Assembly (NCBI GenBank): GCA_026873275.1
Contig: JANTUC010000010.1
Coordinates: 434,001-498,000, forward strand
Source: Pseudopithomyces maydicus
Taxonomy: Eukaryota; Ascomycota; Dothideomycetes; Pleosporales; Didymosphaeriaceae
DNA length: 64,000 nucleotides
Direction of reading: 5' to 3'
The position numbers and the translations under genes were made by a program. This document shows positions 1-11,500 of this stretch, one piece after another. The notes below the pieces were generated by a model. That model did not search any database. It worked only from the letters and a program-made list of their open reading frames with translations, and was not told where the DNA came from. Position 1 is the first letter of the stretch, and the number at the start of each line of letters is the position of its first letter.

Positions 1-288
1 GATGATCTTGTCCAAGGTACTCAAGACTGTGGCATGGTGCATGTACACCCGATCGGTCGTCTTTACAAAAGACTCCGCGCTGGCTGCCTCGAGCTGTGTG
101 ACCATGTTGTTCGCGATGGATTTGGCAATGTAGCTGATGAAAAGGTCTGCCTCTGGGGTGAGACCAGCATAGTCGGGCTTGAGTTGAGCTACAGACTCCT
201 TGAGTGCCATCATCAATCCAGGCGACAGTGGTGGGCGCCCACTAGGATCTTCATTACGCTCGTGCTCCGACATGTTGCTGTTCGACAT
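1..288 (-). CDS. Partial gene at left edge, N-terminal 96 codons, unknown function
   Basis: On the minus strand an ATG at 288 opens a frame that stays open to base 1, giving 96 codons cut by the window edge. The N-terminus is polar (Ser/Asn/Glu, then PSGRPPLSPG). After it comes a helical-looking stretch with LKPDYAGLTPEADLFISYIAKSIANN split over codons 36-61, and an amphipathic segment ending at DKII. A second in-frame ATG lies at 273. Upstream of 288 the frame stays open for some codons but has no further ATG. I do not recognise the family. The codon pattern and the absence of stops support a real gene, but the 3' part is missing. Confidence 0.55.
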   Translation of the reverse strand, partial: MSNSNMSEHERNEDPSGRPPLSPGLMMALKESVAQLKPDYAGLTPEADLFISYIAKSIANNMVTQLEAASAESFVKTTDRVYMHHATVLSTLDKII

Positions 289-741
289 GCTGCTCACCGG
301 TGTCTTGTAAATGACGGGAGTTATGTAACTGGACAGAGCGAAATGTCTCAGGAACGAGACCAGTAGACTGCGGCAGTACTTCTGTGTACGTGCACCGAGA
401 AGGGGTAGTTAAAGAGGTGTTGAAACTTGCAGAAGATCCGGAAGCTCGCTGCTGAGTAGAGTTGAGAAAAGTAGAGAGAGGGTGGTGAGGGTTATGGGCT
501 ACCAGAGAGACCCTATGAAATACTACTGTCGGACGTGCCTTCCCTCCTTCACCAGGCAGAGACTCTAGCGCTTTCCATATGCGAACACACACTCCATATG
601 ACACAACTAGCGCGCCTCTTGTGCCCTCAGTGGAAGACGAGATTGTGCGTATTGAAGTGTCCCAGTGATATGCGTGTCTCCTTTTAGAATTCGCAGTAGC
701 TCCTTGGATATGAGATAGCTACTAATGTGCCGTTAAACCAA

Positions 742-780
742 CGGTTTGTGTGGTACCAAGGTGGTTGAAAACCACCCCAG
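742..780 (+). repeat. ~40-bp motif, copy 1, with internal inverted repeat
   Basis: Bases 760-776 read GGTGGTT-GAA-AACCACC, a perfect 7-bp-arm inverted repeat. The surrounding 40 bp resemble 1804-1843; the shared core is GTTGAAAACC flanked by CC-rich sequence and CAG. The two copies lie in the same orientation about 1.06 kb apart. Confidence 0.4.
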
Positions 781-812
781 GTCCTGGACTTGAATGCATC
801 AGGTGACGCGGG

Positions 813-828
813 CCTTACCTAGGTAAGG
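813..828. repeat. 16-bp perfect palindrome centred on CCTAGG
   Basis: CCTTACCTAGGTAAGG is its own reverse complement. Related CCTAGG-centred motifs recur in other gaps of this window, such as 4372-4381 and 31438-31448. Confidence 0.6.
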
Positions 829-1803
829 TCGCCGCCCTCTCAACAAAGTCGGGATAGTGATGCACTGCCCGCAAAAGAATGGGATGGCCATGTTCCTCAG
901 ACTGGTTATAGTTGCGTTTCTTCTGTCCACGTTCGTCTCAGGCACGAGGCATAGTCGTTGTTGACGCTGGCTCTTTCCGTCTTCACAACACCAACACCAC
1001 CCATTGTGGGGCCCCTCAAATCCGCTCCCCGGAGCTCGAACTCTCCCTTCCACAGCGCTATTTCCCCCTCTTTGAAAGACTTCTCTTCTCTTGGACTAAG
1101 ATGACCCACTGGCGATCGGATGACAGAGCAGCATCAACGAACCAGCAGGCAGAGCTTTACCGCTTGAGCGGCATTTGCGAGATCCGCAACAGGTTTGCTA
1201 CCCTCATCGAGAGTAGCAGTACTTGGTAAAGATGGCCAGGTGGTAAGAGCTCTGTAAGGAAGCCATAAAATACTTTGCTACTCGTTGCTAACGTGAGCAG
1301 GCCACCAAGGAAACTGAATGGCCCTCTGCTGACAATCTCAGGGCTCTCGACAGTCTCAGTCTTTTGATTAGAGCCGTAAGGACCTAGGCAGGTGATACCG
1401 AATCCAGCCAAAGGCAAACAAGACGCAACGGATGCAGGGTCTTCCACAAAATCTCGTCTCCAAATCGGGTTGGGACAGGTTCTCCAGGTCTCGGAAGAAG
1501 CACATACATGCCGCAGTCCTCAAAGAGGGCAGACCGTACGCTTGTGACCGCAGGAGATACTGCAGGCAGAAGGCCCGGCGAGACTACACCCAGGAAGTCC
1601 ATTCTGCAAGGGTTGTTGGCGCTTGAAGCGATAAAGGGCGAGGGAAATCTTCTCCGGAGTGCATTCAAATCAGGACTTTGGCATCCAAGCAAACACGATC
1701 CCAAGCTCTTATTGGCTCTGAAGTAGACAAATGTCCAGACATGCACACTCCAGCGAAAGCACAGCTTAAAGAATTAGGATAAGTCGAAGTTATCTCCTAC
1801 AAT

Positions 1804-1843
1804 CGGTGTTTCATACCACCTTTGGGGTTGAAAACCGCCGCAG
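1804..1843 (+). repeat. ~40-bp motif, copy 2
   Basis: Diverged direct copy of 742-780, sharing CGGT near the left end, TACCA in the middle, GTTGAAAACC, and a terminal CAG. The inverted-repeat arms are imperfect here. Confidence 0.35.
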
Positions 1844-2819
1844 TCGTTGCACCTTACGAGAACACCTGAACTCTGGTCAGCAGCGTTCACAAAGGCATCC
1901 ATTTGAACAACGATAAGGACTAGTTGAAGAGGCTCGAGAACTCATGCAGCATAGACACACATAACGAGCAAGCTGTATACCTATATCAGCGAGAAAGAGA
2001 GGGCGTCATGATGGAACTTTCTATACGGGGCTGTCGGAAGAGATGGCATCACCTGCTTAAGCCGTCTCTAAATAATTCAGGGCCATGCTTCGGAATTGCT
2101 TCAAAGGAAGGCTTGAATTGCTCCTGGTGTCTTCACCAAAGAAGGCAGGGCAAGAACATGGCGTGACTCACGAGAGATTTTCAACCGCTCTCAACTATGT
2201 TGGCGTCTGGAAAAGACCCTTGAGAGATCACCAGAAGACACACGGGATATACCCAGGATTGTATAGCCTGCCATTGAGCGGTCGCTTTGTGCACACTAGG
2301 TATTGGCGGTGGGCAGTAGCTACTGGAGTAAGATCAGCAACATTTTCGGGCTAACATCACAGCTTAAGAAGAGCGGCAGAAACAGGCGAGACGTATCATG
2401 GTACAAGCGAAGTAAGATGAAAGGTTGGGGCAGATGTTAACAAAGTACCTTGTGGTGGAGTTGTGGTGTTGTGGTGCAAACGTGAAGAGGGGAAGAAGAG
2501 TTGTTTACGTCTGTCTAAGCTACAGGCGCTAGGCCGACAACGCCCCAGCAGTTCCAGCAAGGGTTCACAAGTGCTACTGCCAAGTAGAAAAGGAAGAAAG
2601 CACACCCTGACAGCGAGGGCATCTTCTGCACAAACTGCTCTCGACCACAGACACGTCCAGCTCCTGCCGTCTCCAAGCAATGCACTGTGTAAGACATTTC
2701 ATAGTCGGCCACTCAATATTACACTATAGGCCTCTTTGTCGCCTGTTCAGCAACGTCCATTTTGCAGTCAACGCCAATTACAATAGGGCCATCCAATTCT
2801 CAATGCAATTCGCTCCAAC

Positions 2820-4108
2820 TCAGTACCCGCTCTTTCCCGGCACGATCTTGTATAGCGGTCCTTTCTTCCCAAACATATCTTGGAGATCTTTCGATACAAC
2901 ATCCGGTCTTTCCCACGCAGCAAAATGCCCACCGCGCTCACTCTCACTCTCGTGCACAACTGGACCTAACGTCTTTCCCCATGCCCGCGGCACAACACTG
3001 ACCTCCTTCGGAAAATGTGCAAGTCCCAACTTGACCCTATCTATCCATTGAGTGGCCCGCTCCCTGCCCGACACAATACTGGTTGGATTGTGATTAGCTT
3101 CATAATATATGCGTACATGGGCAGAGGGGCCGGCGGTGGAGAAATAGTAGATGGATACCCAGGTCAGGATTTCATCGTCGGTCCATGGATAAGCGTCGGT
3201 CCAGTCGTGAAGCTTTTCGTAAATCCAGGCGAGTAAAGCCACCGGGGAAGATGCAAAAGCGAAGGCAAGCGTTTGTGGTTTAGTAGCTTGCAACATCCTG
3301 TACCCCTGTCCCTCTTCTTGAAACCAGGCACTCCGTTTTAGGCCTGCATCCTCGGCTTCGGAGTAGGGCGTGAGGGCATGCCTAAGTGCGAGAGCGGGCT
3401 GCGAGGCAAAAGAGGGAGGTTGTGCACGTATCATATTGATATGGGAGGCTAGAACGTGTTCGGGGTAGAGAAGACCCATGATGCGTGTGATGTAGAAGCC
3501 CCAATCACCACCCTGGGTTACGTATTTGAAATATCCAAGGTCTTGCATGAGGCGGTGGCATGTTTGTGCGTACTGTGTGAGTCCAAAAGCTGGTTTGCCA
3601 ATTCGCTGGCTGAAGCCAAAATTGGGAAGACTGGGAGCTACTATATGAAAAGCAGGGTTGCCATCGCCTCCTTTTAATAACGGTAATAGCTTTCGAATTT
3701 CGAGAAAAGAACCAGGCCCTACAATTTGGTTGTAAGTATTGTTTCCATTTCTTTTCGTTAATTTTGAATTATTGGAAGAAACTCACACCCATGGCAGAAC
3801 AGCAATGGTATTGCTCCTTCGATCTCACTTTTCTGCCAGACGAAATGGATGTCTAAATCTCCGAATCCATCTACATTAATCTTGCTTTTGTAATTCGGCA
3901 ACCTATTGATATCGGCCTCCGCTTTACGCCAGTCGAAGCCTGTGCGCCAATGCTCTGCCAATCTCTTCACATCCGCCAAGGGCGCTCCGTAGCACCATTG
4001 ATCCTCTGCATCAAGCTCATCAGGATAGTCTGCGTCGCCGAGTTTACGCTTCAACTTCTCAATTTCAGCGTCTAGGACATGAATTGTGTAAGGTTCGGGG
4101 ACGGACAT
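2820..4108 (-). CDS. Epoxide hydrolase (alpha/beta hydrolase, microsomal type)
   Basis: Two exons, 4108-3787 and 3718-2820 (intron 3786-3719, 68 nt, GTGAGT donor), give 406 aa. The N-terminal ~110 residues match the epoxide hydrolase N-domain (LDAEIEKLKRKL, then a tryptophan-rich HWRTGFDWRKAE). The splice restores HGWPGS, the oxyanion-hole region. The nucleophile Asp sits in QGGDWG (around residue 190) and the charge-relay His in RGGHFAAWERPD near the C-terminus. The enzyme should add water to epoxides, either in detoxification or in secondary metabolism. I see no signal peptide. Nothing in the neighbourhood fixes the substrate, and the next gene is transcribed divergently 709 bp away. Family assignment is firm; the substrate is unknown. 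Confidence 0.9.
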
Positions 4109-4817
4109 GTTGGAGTCACACTGGAAGAAGGTACTGTTCTGTGCTAGAAGAGACGAATATTTGGTCTGCTACATATACGCCGTTTCCTTTATATCTGCGG
4201 TGCAGAGAGATGTATTTCAAAGCAAGGCAAGTTTACCCCTCACGTAACCAGACTTTGATGTGCACGTAGCCAATTGACATGACGCGCCCTTTGCCTCGTA
4301 TAGACTCCAATACAGTATGGACTATGCACCTAGCGACCATGCCCTGCCATCTGCTGTAGGGAGCCTCGACCTACCTAGGTATGACCCCTGAAGGATTGAC
4401 AAGAACAACCAAAGCCCAGGCCAAGGGGAATCCCAGGATAGAGATGGTGGCGCACTGGAATTTGCAATTAGCGGATGACGAACGCAGCCTAGCATGCTCT
4501 GCACTGTTGATAGCCGTGGGCGCATTGGAGGCCCCGGCCCACTTCACACAGCTGCTCCCACGCTCGATGACGGCTGCGCTAGCCCAGAACGACTAGCGCT
4601 TTAATCACCGCGGGAAAGCACAATCGTCCTCGTTCGGCCTCAAGTTGTTGGACATCTTCACAAACGCAAACCGCCCAAGCCCGCCTCCTTTGCTCGCGAT
4701 ATTCCTACGTCATACGCGTCGTGTCGGCGAATTCACGCACTCGTACTCTCAGCACATCGTCAACGCTCGAATCGTCCATTGGTCAGACGCGTCGCCGCCA
4801 GGCACGCTCCGCGCAAA
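4109..4817. other. Divergent intergenic region
   Basis: Lies between the starts of the epoxide hydrolase (-) and the PHD protein (+). It contains the palindrome TACCTAGGTA at 4372-4381. The reading frames inside are short and not gene-like. Confidence 0.5.
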
Positions 4818-7544
4818 ATGGTCGCCAGAAAACGCGCTCGGGATGAGATGGAGACGGAGCCGTCCGTAGAGGAGCCTACCGTACTACAGAAGCTGCGCAA
4901 CATGTGGCAGTTCGCCAACTTGGCACAATATCTCTTCCTGTTCAAAGGGGCTCTTAAAATTGACGAGGATTTCGACATCGAGGTACGCGTTTGCGCCCGG
5001 AGTACATGCTGTACACACGAATCATGTTTTGCGCATTGCATACTGACAGAAGCTCAGGAACTGGAAACAGAATGTCTATTGCCGCAACCCTCGACGCAGC
5101 TGGCCGCCATCGGTCTTGCCCTCCTCAAGCACGTTTCATCGCATAAGGGTCTCACGTACGACACATACCTCCCACTCACTGCTAAAGATACTGACGGGAA
5201 TGCAGGCCTGAAATATTCGATGAATACACACGGCGCCAGTTCGTGGCGAAAGCCCCGGCACGTAACCCTTTCGGCACCGAAGAGACACCAAACAGTTTTG
5301 ATGGTTTCGATGTCTTCACCAAGATAAAAGTGCTGCAGCAGCTGTCTGTCTGGACATTAAACAACCCGAACACTATCAGAGAGCGACTGAATCCAACGGA
5401 AGCGGAACAAATAGATTGGGTAAGCTTGATGCGCTCTTGCGAACTGCATGCAGCTGACTGACTGGACTAGCGCATTGGACCATTCGGTTACGACTCCAAA
5501 GGCCGTACGCTCTTTCTACTAGACGATATGCGCCTGTATCGCCGGACCGATGCGCCCCCTCCTCCACCCCCGCAAAAAGCGAAAGCGAAAGCCAAACCAC
5601 GCAAATCACGATCGTCAAGGAGCTCTAAAAGGAGAAAAACGTCTACACCAGAGCCAGAGGAACCCGACGAGGATGAAGAGGCGACCGAGCTTGCGCCTAT
5701 TGAAGAACAGGAAGATGATGGTTTTGGTGGCATGAAATGGGAATGCCTATGTATCACATTGGAAGACTACCAGGAATACATGAGCACCATCCGCAAAAGC
5801 CGAAATCCTGATGAGAAGCAACTATACAAGGATATTGAAGCAGATATTGTCCCGGAACTTGCCAAGGTGGCGGAAGCTCAGGCAAGGAAGGAAGCTAAGA
5901 AGATGAAGGAGCTCGAGACCTTGCAAAAGCTCGCCACAGCAAAACGATCATCAAGAATATCTGCAAAGATGGACAAGCAGAGGGAGATAGAACAAGCCGA
6001 GGAGGTCGAGCGCAAACGACGAGAAGAGATTGCCATGGCCAAGGCAGAGCAAGCAAAACAGCGCAAGATGGAAGAGGTACGCTCCCCGACTGTCACAGTG
6101 GCCCAGCTGCTTTGCTCTTGCAAAGTCTGGTACCACTCGGCACGAGCTTCAGCAGAATAGAAGACTAACTCTCCTATAGGCACATGAGTCTCGCAGGCAA
6201 ACCCGAGAGCAACGTATTCGCGAGCGCGACGCCCAGAAAATCTTACAGGAAGAGAATCTTCGCAAACTTGAGGAAAACAAGGAGAGGCTGGCCTCAGAGG
6301 AGGCTCGGTTGTCTGAACGCCACCTTACCGCACAAATGAAGAAGGCGAGAAGAGATCTTGAAAAGCTCAAGGAGAAAGACTATTGGCTCTTCGATTGCGA
6401 GAAATGCGGTCTGCATGGGGAGTGCATTGACGACGGCAAGCCCCAGATCCAGTGCGATGAGAAGGACGGCTGTGGCGTATGGCAACATTCAGCCTGTCAC
6501 AACATATCCTCGAAGCGGGCCGGAGCGGAAGATTTCAAGTTTCTGTGTGCTTCTTGCACAAGAAAGCAGCAAGCCGCCAAAGAACCCAAGCTTGCCTTGA
6601 AACTCCGACTGACATCGGCTTCACCCAGCTCGCAGCAAAATGGTGCCATAGAGCCTGCCCAAATATCTCCATCCCGCCCGATTCAGCCGGCATTATCGTT
6701 GATGGACGGACCCAGTCTCTCGCCCCGCGGACAAGCTCTTGGCCCTCCTGGAATTCAGCGCTCTGAGGCAGCATATGGGTCGCCTTTAGTGCCTGCTGGT
6801 AGCAGCTCACCTATACGCCCTCGACATCCCAGTGTACAAAGCGGCGCCAATCTGAGCAATGGGTTTGGCTCATCACCTCCTCGGTTCCCAAGCCATGCAG
6901 TTAGTTCTTTCAACAACAGCACACCGACATCGCGGCAGAATGGCGGTTCGTTCAACAACTCGAATCCTTTTCAGTCAAATTTCCGCCCGACTTATGCGAA
7001 TAGCTTCAGCCGACCAAGTTCTGCAGCAGGGACTGCCTCCTTTGGATCTCCTGTGAAGCACTCTTCACCTCGGCCTATTAATGCTGTGCCAAATGGTATG
7101 TTGCAACCAAAGCCCATATGAATCAGATGTGGTTTAGCTAACTTTGCACTTCTACGTTTAGGCTATAACTTCACGAACAGTCCCCACTCCTCGTTCCCTC
7201 CGAGCAACGTTCAGGCATCGGCGATGTCGCCTACTAAGCATAGCTCACCACCGCCTCCTCTTCCTCACATGTCGTCACCCGCGCCAGCGCCGGTGTCCTT
7301 CGTTGCAGCTTCTCCCAGTCAAATGCCGGCACAGGTGTTACCTGACCCTATTCCTGCACCTCTGAAGCACGACCTACCACCTTCTGGCAATGAGAAACCG
7401 GAAGCGAACGTATTTCCCCCGGTCAAGTCCCTTTCGCCTATTATTCCGCCTCAGAACCTCAGTCCACCCATGAAGAAATCTTCACCAGTCCAGGAGCGGA
7501 TGCGTGACGCACTCAATGGGGACGCGAACGGGACCTCCGGCTAG
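4818..7544 (+). CDS. DDT/WHIM-like and PHD-finger chromatin protein (RSF1/CECR2-like)
   Basis: Six exons (4818-4982, 5058-5155, 5206-5419, 5471-6076, 6180-7095, 7162-7544) give 793 aa; all junctions keep frame. Residues ~30-115 look like a DDT domain (WQFANLAQYLFLF, then IDEDFDIEELETECL across the first splice). Around residue 160 RIGPFGYDSKGR resembles the WHIM motif of ISWI partner proteins. A proline run and an acidic/basic linker follow, then a long charged coiled coil (~270-425) and a PHD finger (~432-485: CEKC, CDEKDGCGVWQH, CASC). The C-terminal 300 residues are Ser/Pro-rich and disordered. By family it should be a nuclear histone reader in a chromatin-remodelling complex. The frame stays open for 40 codons after the TAG (see findings). 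Confidence 0.85.
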
Positions 7545-7667
7545 GTAGCGGAGGCATGGAAGAGACTGAGGGAGCGCGTGGCACAAGAGGAGCGGTTGTC
7601 AGCGCTGCAAATTGCGACGGGTGAACATGATGTTGTGAAGCGCTTCATTGGGGGTCCACTGGGATAG

Positions 7668-8576
7668 AGTTGTATTACTACGAAGAGCGGGCGGGCAGCA
7701 TTGGGTCATTGGGTTTCAAGCATGATCATGGTCGGGCTGGCGTTTATTCCTAGCCGTCAAAGCGGGCCTGGAATGGTATTTGGCATTCTTGATTTGGCAT
7801 TTGCGGCACGGTGGGTCGGCGGTTGTATTTTGTTATTTAGAGGAGGCCGCGTTCTTGCTCTGTTCTGCACGCAATGGAACGACCCGTGGACTGTGTAATT
7901 TCACGTGGATGATGCTTCCGGCTTGGTGCACCCGTGTGGAGAAATTCGATATATGTATGCATGATGACAAAGATGTGTTCGCTGCGCATGCGTGCCGTGA
8001 CGGACGGACGATGCCGGCGGCGCCAGGGTTTGGACAGATCCATGTCGGAGCTGATGGGCCAATCGAGTCATGTCTGCAAAGAGGAAGGTCCAGGAGACCA
8101 ACATGTGCGGCCAAGGCGATATCAGTGGTGGATTTGGACTGTGCTGCGTCGTGATGGGCCCTCTCACATGCCGACCATGTTCAGGCTCAGGTGGCCAGGC
8201 ACGGTAGAAACTAAAAATATGCCCGTCAACGCCGAGGGTCGCTGCAGGCAGGCATTAGGGCTGGTGGGCTGGATCCACCCGCGTCCTGGCTTGGCTGTGG
8301 CTGAATCGTGGGATTCTCGGGGACGCGCACTGCCTGTTAGACTACCTCTGCGGCCCGCTTCTGACGGCTCACATCTTTTCTTGCAACCACCTAACAACTG
8401 CGCCGTTTGGACTGATCCCTTCGCTCTGCTGCCGCCCGTATACCGCGCCGAACCCGCTGATATCCCGCCGAACCGCACCCGTAATCCCTAATGCTGCATG
8501 CTGCATGCTGGCGACGCATGAGCTGAAGTGCGCCTCGATGTAGACTGCGCACCACCATCGAGCACCACCCGCTCCA
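7668..8576. other. Intergenic region upstream of the calcium channel gene
   Basis: Holds the 3' region of the PHD gene and the promoter of the channel gene. A short tandem of TGCTGCA/TGCATGC units lies near 8490-8512. Small overlapping frames on both strands have no recognisable content. Confidence 0.5.
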
Positions 8577-11500
8577 ATGTCCTCCTCCGATGCCCAGAAC
8601 CACCGTCGAAGCCAGACACACCAGTCGATACCCTTGCGAGACCTGCACCGCCCGCCGGACGAGCAGTACCAGGCAGCACATGCAGCGCCGCCGCAGCACC
8701 GACGGACGCTGAGCGATAGGGGACGCCAGCTCTTGCGCCAGACAGGCTCGCCCTTGGGACAGTCCTGGAGCGCCCAGTATGCGCCCATAGCAGAGACAGA
8801 GTCGTCGCCGAGCCCCACGCGCACCCGCACGCCCGCCCGTCCCCGCGTCGACACAGCGCCCGGCGCATCTCGACACCCGCTTGCCGTCGAGGACGATGGC
8901 GACTACTCGCCCGTCGACCTGGGCGCTTTCCAGGCCGCCGTGGGCTTCTCCGGTCTCGCTTTCCAGGGCGAGACCTCGCCGCCCCTGCCGCCGCCCACCT
9001 CCTCCAGCTATCCGTACAGTAGCCCACACAGCAGCGACCCGTACTACGGCAGGGGCCCCTCGGAGGACCATGGCCATGGCTTCTTCGGCGCGCCCAGCTA
9101 CGACGAGAGGGATACGGCACGTCTGACCGACAACCTGCAACCCATAAGCGGCGCCCCGCCATCGTTTCCCCCGCAGCCGCGCGACCGCTCCAGCGTCCAA
9201 AGCGTGCGTTTCCTCACGCCAGAGGCTCCCTCGGCTGGCCCGGGGCTGGGTCATGATCTGGCCCATCTGGAACATGCGCCGGGCGGGCTCCGAACGTCAA
9301 CTGGCCGGAAGCGATCGCTCTCTCCCGGTGGCATTGAGTCGCCGCTGCATCGTGCTGGGACAATAATGCGCAACATATCCCAGCGAGTCGTCAACATCAG
9401 TAATGAGCCCGAGATTGCTGAGCGCACTATGCGCAGAAAGTCGTCGGTACGCCAGGATCGTCTCCATGAACCGCCTTCGTTCCCTGCGCTGCCGTCCTAT
9501 CTCCACGATGGCCCTTCTTCACCCCTTGCTCCACCCATCGAGAAGCCGCCCTCGCCAATCGAGCCTGCAAAACCTAGCGCACAATGGCAGCACCCCTCCA
9601 ATCCTTTCCGCGGGAGGTCTTTGGGCATCTTCAGCCCAGATAATAAGTTGCGCCTATGGCTCAGTGACCTCTTGGTCCATCCAGTGACTGAACCGCTACT
9701 CCTTGTTCTCATCATCGTTCAAACCGTTCTCCTTGCTGTTGACGCAAGCGAGGATGTCTTTATCCACCAGAGAAGTAAAGAGTGGGGTTCTGGCATAGAC
9801 TATGCATTGCTTGGCCTGTTCCTTGTTTATACCGTCGAAGTCGTCATTCGAATAATTGTGTCGGGCTTCATAATCAATGCTCCTGAATATAGTACTATCA
9901 ACAGACAGATCGGTTTTAAGCAAGCCATCCTTGGCAATGCCCGCAAGTTGTTCGGTCCCCAGCGGCAAGCATCCATAAAACGTGCCGAGACCACTGTTGA
10001 ACCGCAATTTCCCTCGGTCTTCCGTACTTTTACAACCGCGCAAATCACTCCGACGATCGGGCCTGGGAATTCGAGAGAGCAGCAACGAGCTCGCCTGGCG
10101 CATCGTGCCTATCTGCGTCACTCGTTCAACCGAACGGATTTCCTTGCGGTAGTCTCGTTCTGGATCTCTTTTGCACTGGGACTGACTGGAGTTGAACACA
10201 GTCAGCATATATACATCTTCAAGATGCTGAGTTGCTTGCGAATTATACGTCTGCTGAACTTGACCAGTGGTACTTCAGTCATCCTGCGGAGTCTGAAGAA
10301 AGCAGCTCCGTTACTTGTCAACGTGGCTTTTCTCATCAGTTTCTTTTGGCTTTTGTTTGCTATTGTTGGTGTTCAGAGCTTCAAGTCGAGTTTCAGGAGG
10401 CATTGTGTCTGGGTCGACCCGGAAGGCAAGAACGATTTCGAGAATACTGAACAGTTCTGCGGTGGCTATCTCAACAATGATGGGATACCCCAGCCTTATA
10501 TTTTAGCTTCAGGAGAACCTTCGACGACCGACAAAGGCTTTCTTTGCCCAAAAGGATCGGAGTGCAGGGAAACGAGTAACCCATACAACGGCACCCAGAG
10601 TTTCGATAACATCCTGCAATCTCTCCAATTGGTCTTCGTCATCATGTCTTCCAACACATACTCGGACTTGCTTTATACCATTGCAGACAGCGATTACCTC
10701 GTAGGAGCGCTTTTCTTTGCTGGCGGGATTCTCATTCTGAGTCTTTGGCTTATATCTCTGCTCATTGCTGTTATCACGTCATCGTTTCAAATTATTCGCG
10801 AAGAGAGCAAGACAAGTGCGTTCACTGGCGAGCATATCGAAGAAGAAGATGTAGAAGTCCTTCCAAAGCATCGTGTGAGCAGTCTCAAGAAGGGTTACGA
10901 AAGGACGTCCTGGATTTGGATCTTGGTCATTTCGTACGGACTCATATGTCAAGCTTTGAGGAGTGCAAATATGTCACCTTCACGAGCAAAGTTCATCGAC
11001 AGGTCTGAGATTGGGGTGACCTTTTTACTTCTTCTCGAAATCGTCATTCGATTCGTCATCGACTGGAGACACTTTTTCAGAGGCAAGCAAAACATCACTG
11101 ATCTCGCTATCGCGATCATCACTTGTGTGATACAGATTCCAGCAATCAAAGAATCTCACCAAGGGCAGGCTTATGCTTGGCTCTCTGTCTTCCAAATCAT
11201 CCGAATTTATCGAGTCGTCTTGGCCGTTCCAATGACACGAGAGCTTATCGTACGTTGCAGACCATGTACAAATGACCGCCTGCTAACTTTTTCAGATGAT
11301 CGTGCTCGGAAACGTCAGCGGTCTTCTCAATCTCATCCTGTTCGTGTTTTTGCTTACGTTTTTGGCGTCCATATTCGCAGCGCAGCTCTTACGGGGCGAA
11401 ATACCCAAAGAAGAAGATGGGGAAACCTTGGTCATATCCTTTTACAACATATACAACTCTTTCCTTGGAATGTACCAAATACTGTCCAGTGAGAACTGGA

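Larger units (their letters stand above)
289..2819. other. Long gap without a supportable gene
   Basis: Short frames exist on both strands (for example minus 1746-1384, 1447-1157 and 2712-2515). None joins into a protein with a recognisable motif or convincing splice sites. Decayed coding sequence cannot be excluded. The stretch contains a 16-bp palindrome at 813-828, an inverted repeat at 760-776, and two related copies of a ~40-bp motif at 742-780 and 1804-1843. Confidence 0.5.

Noticed and set aside
1157..1746. Two minus frames suggesting a broken gene
   Set aside because: Fragments look somewhat protein-like but could not be joined by plausible splice sites or matched to a family.
8391..9275. 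294-codon minus frame opposite the CCH1 start
   Set aside because: Antisense shadow of the GC-rich disordered N-terminus of Cch1; Arg/Gly/Trp-rich, no features.
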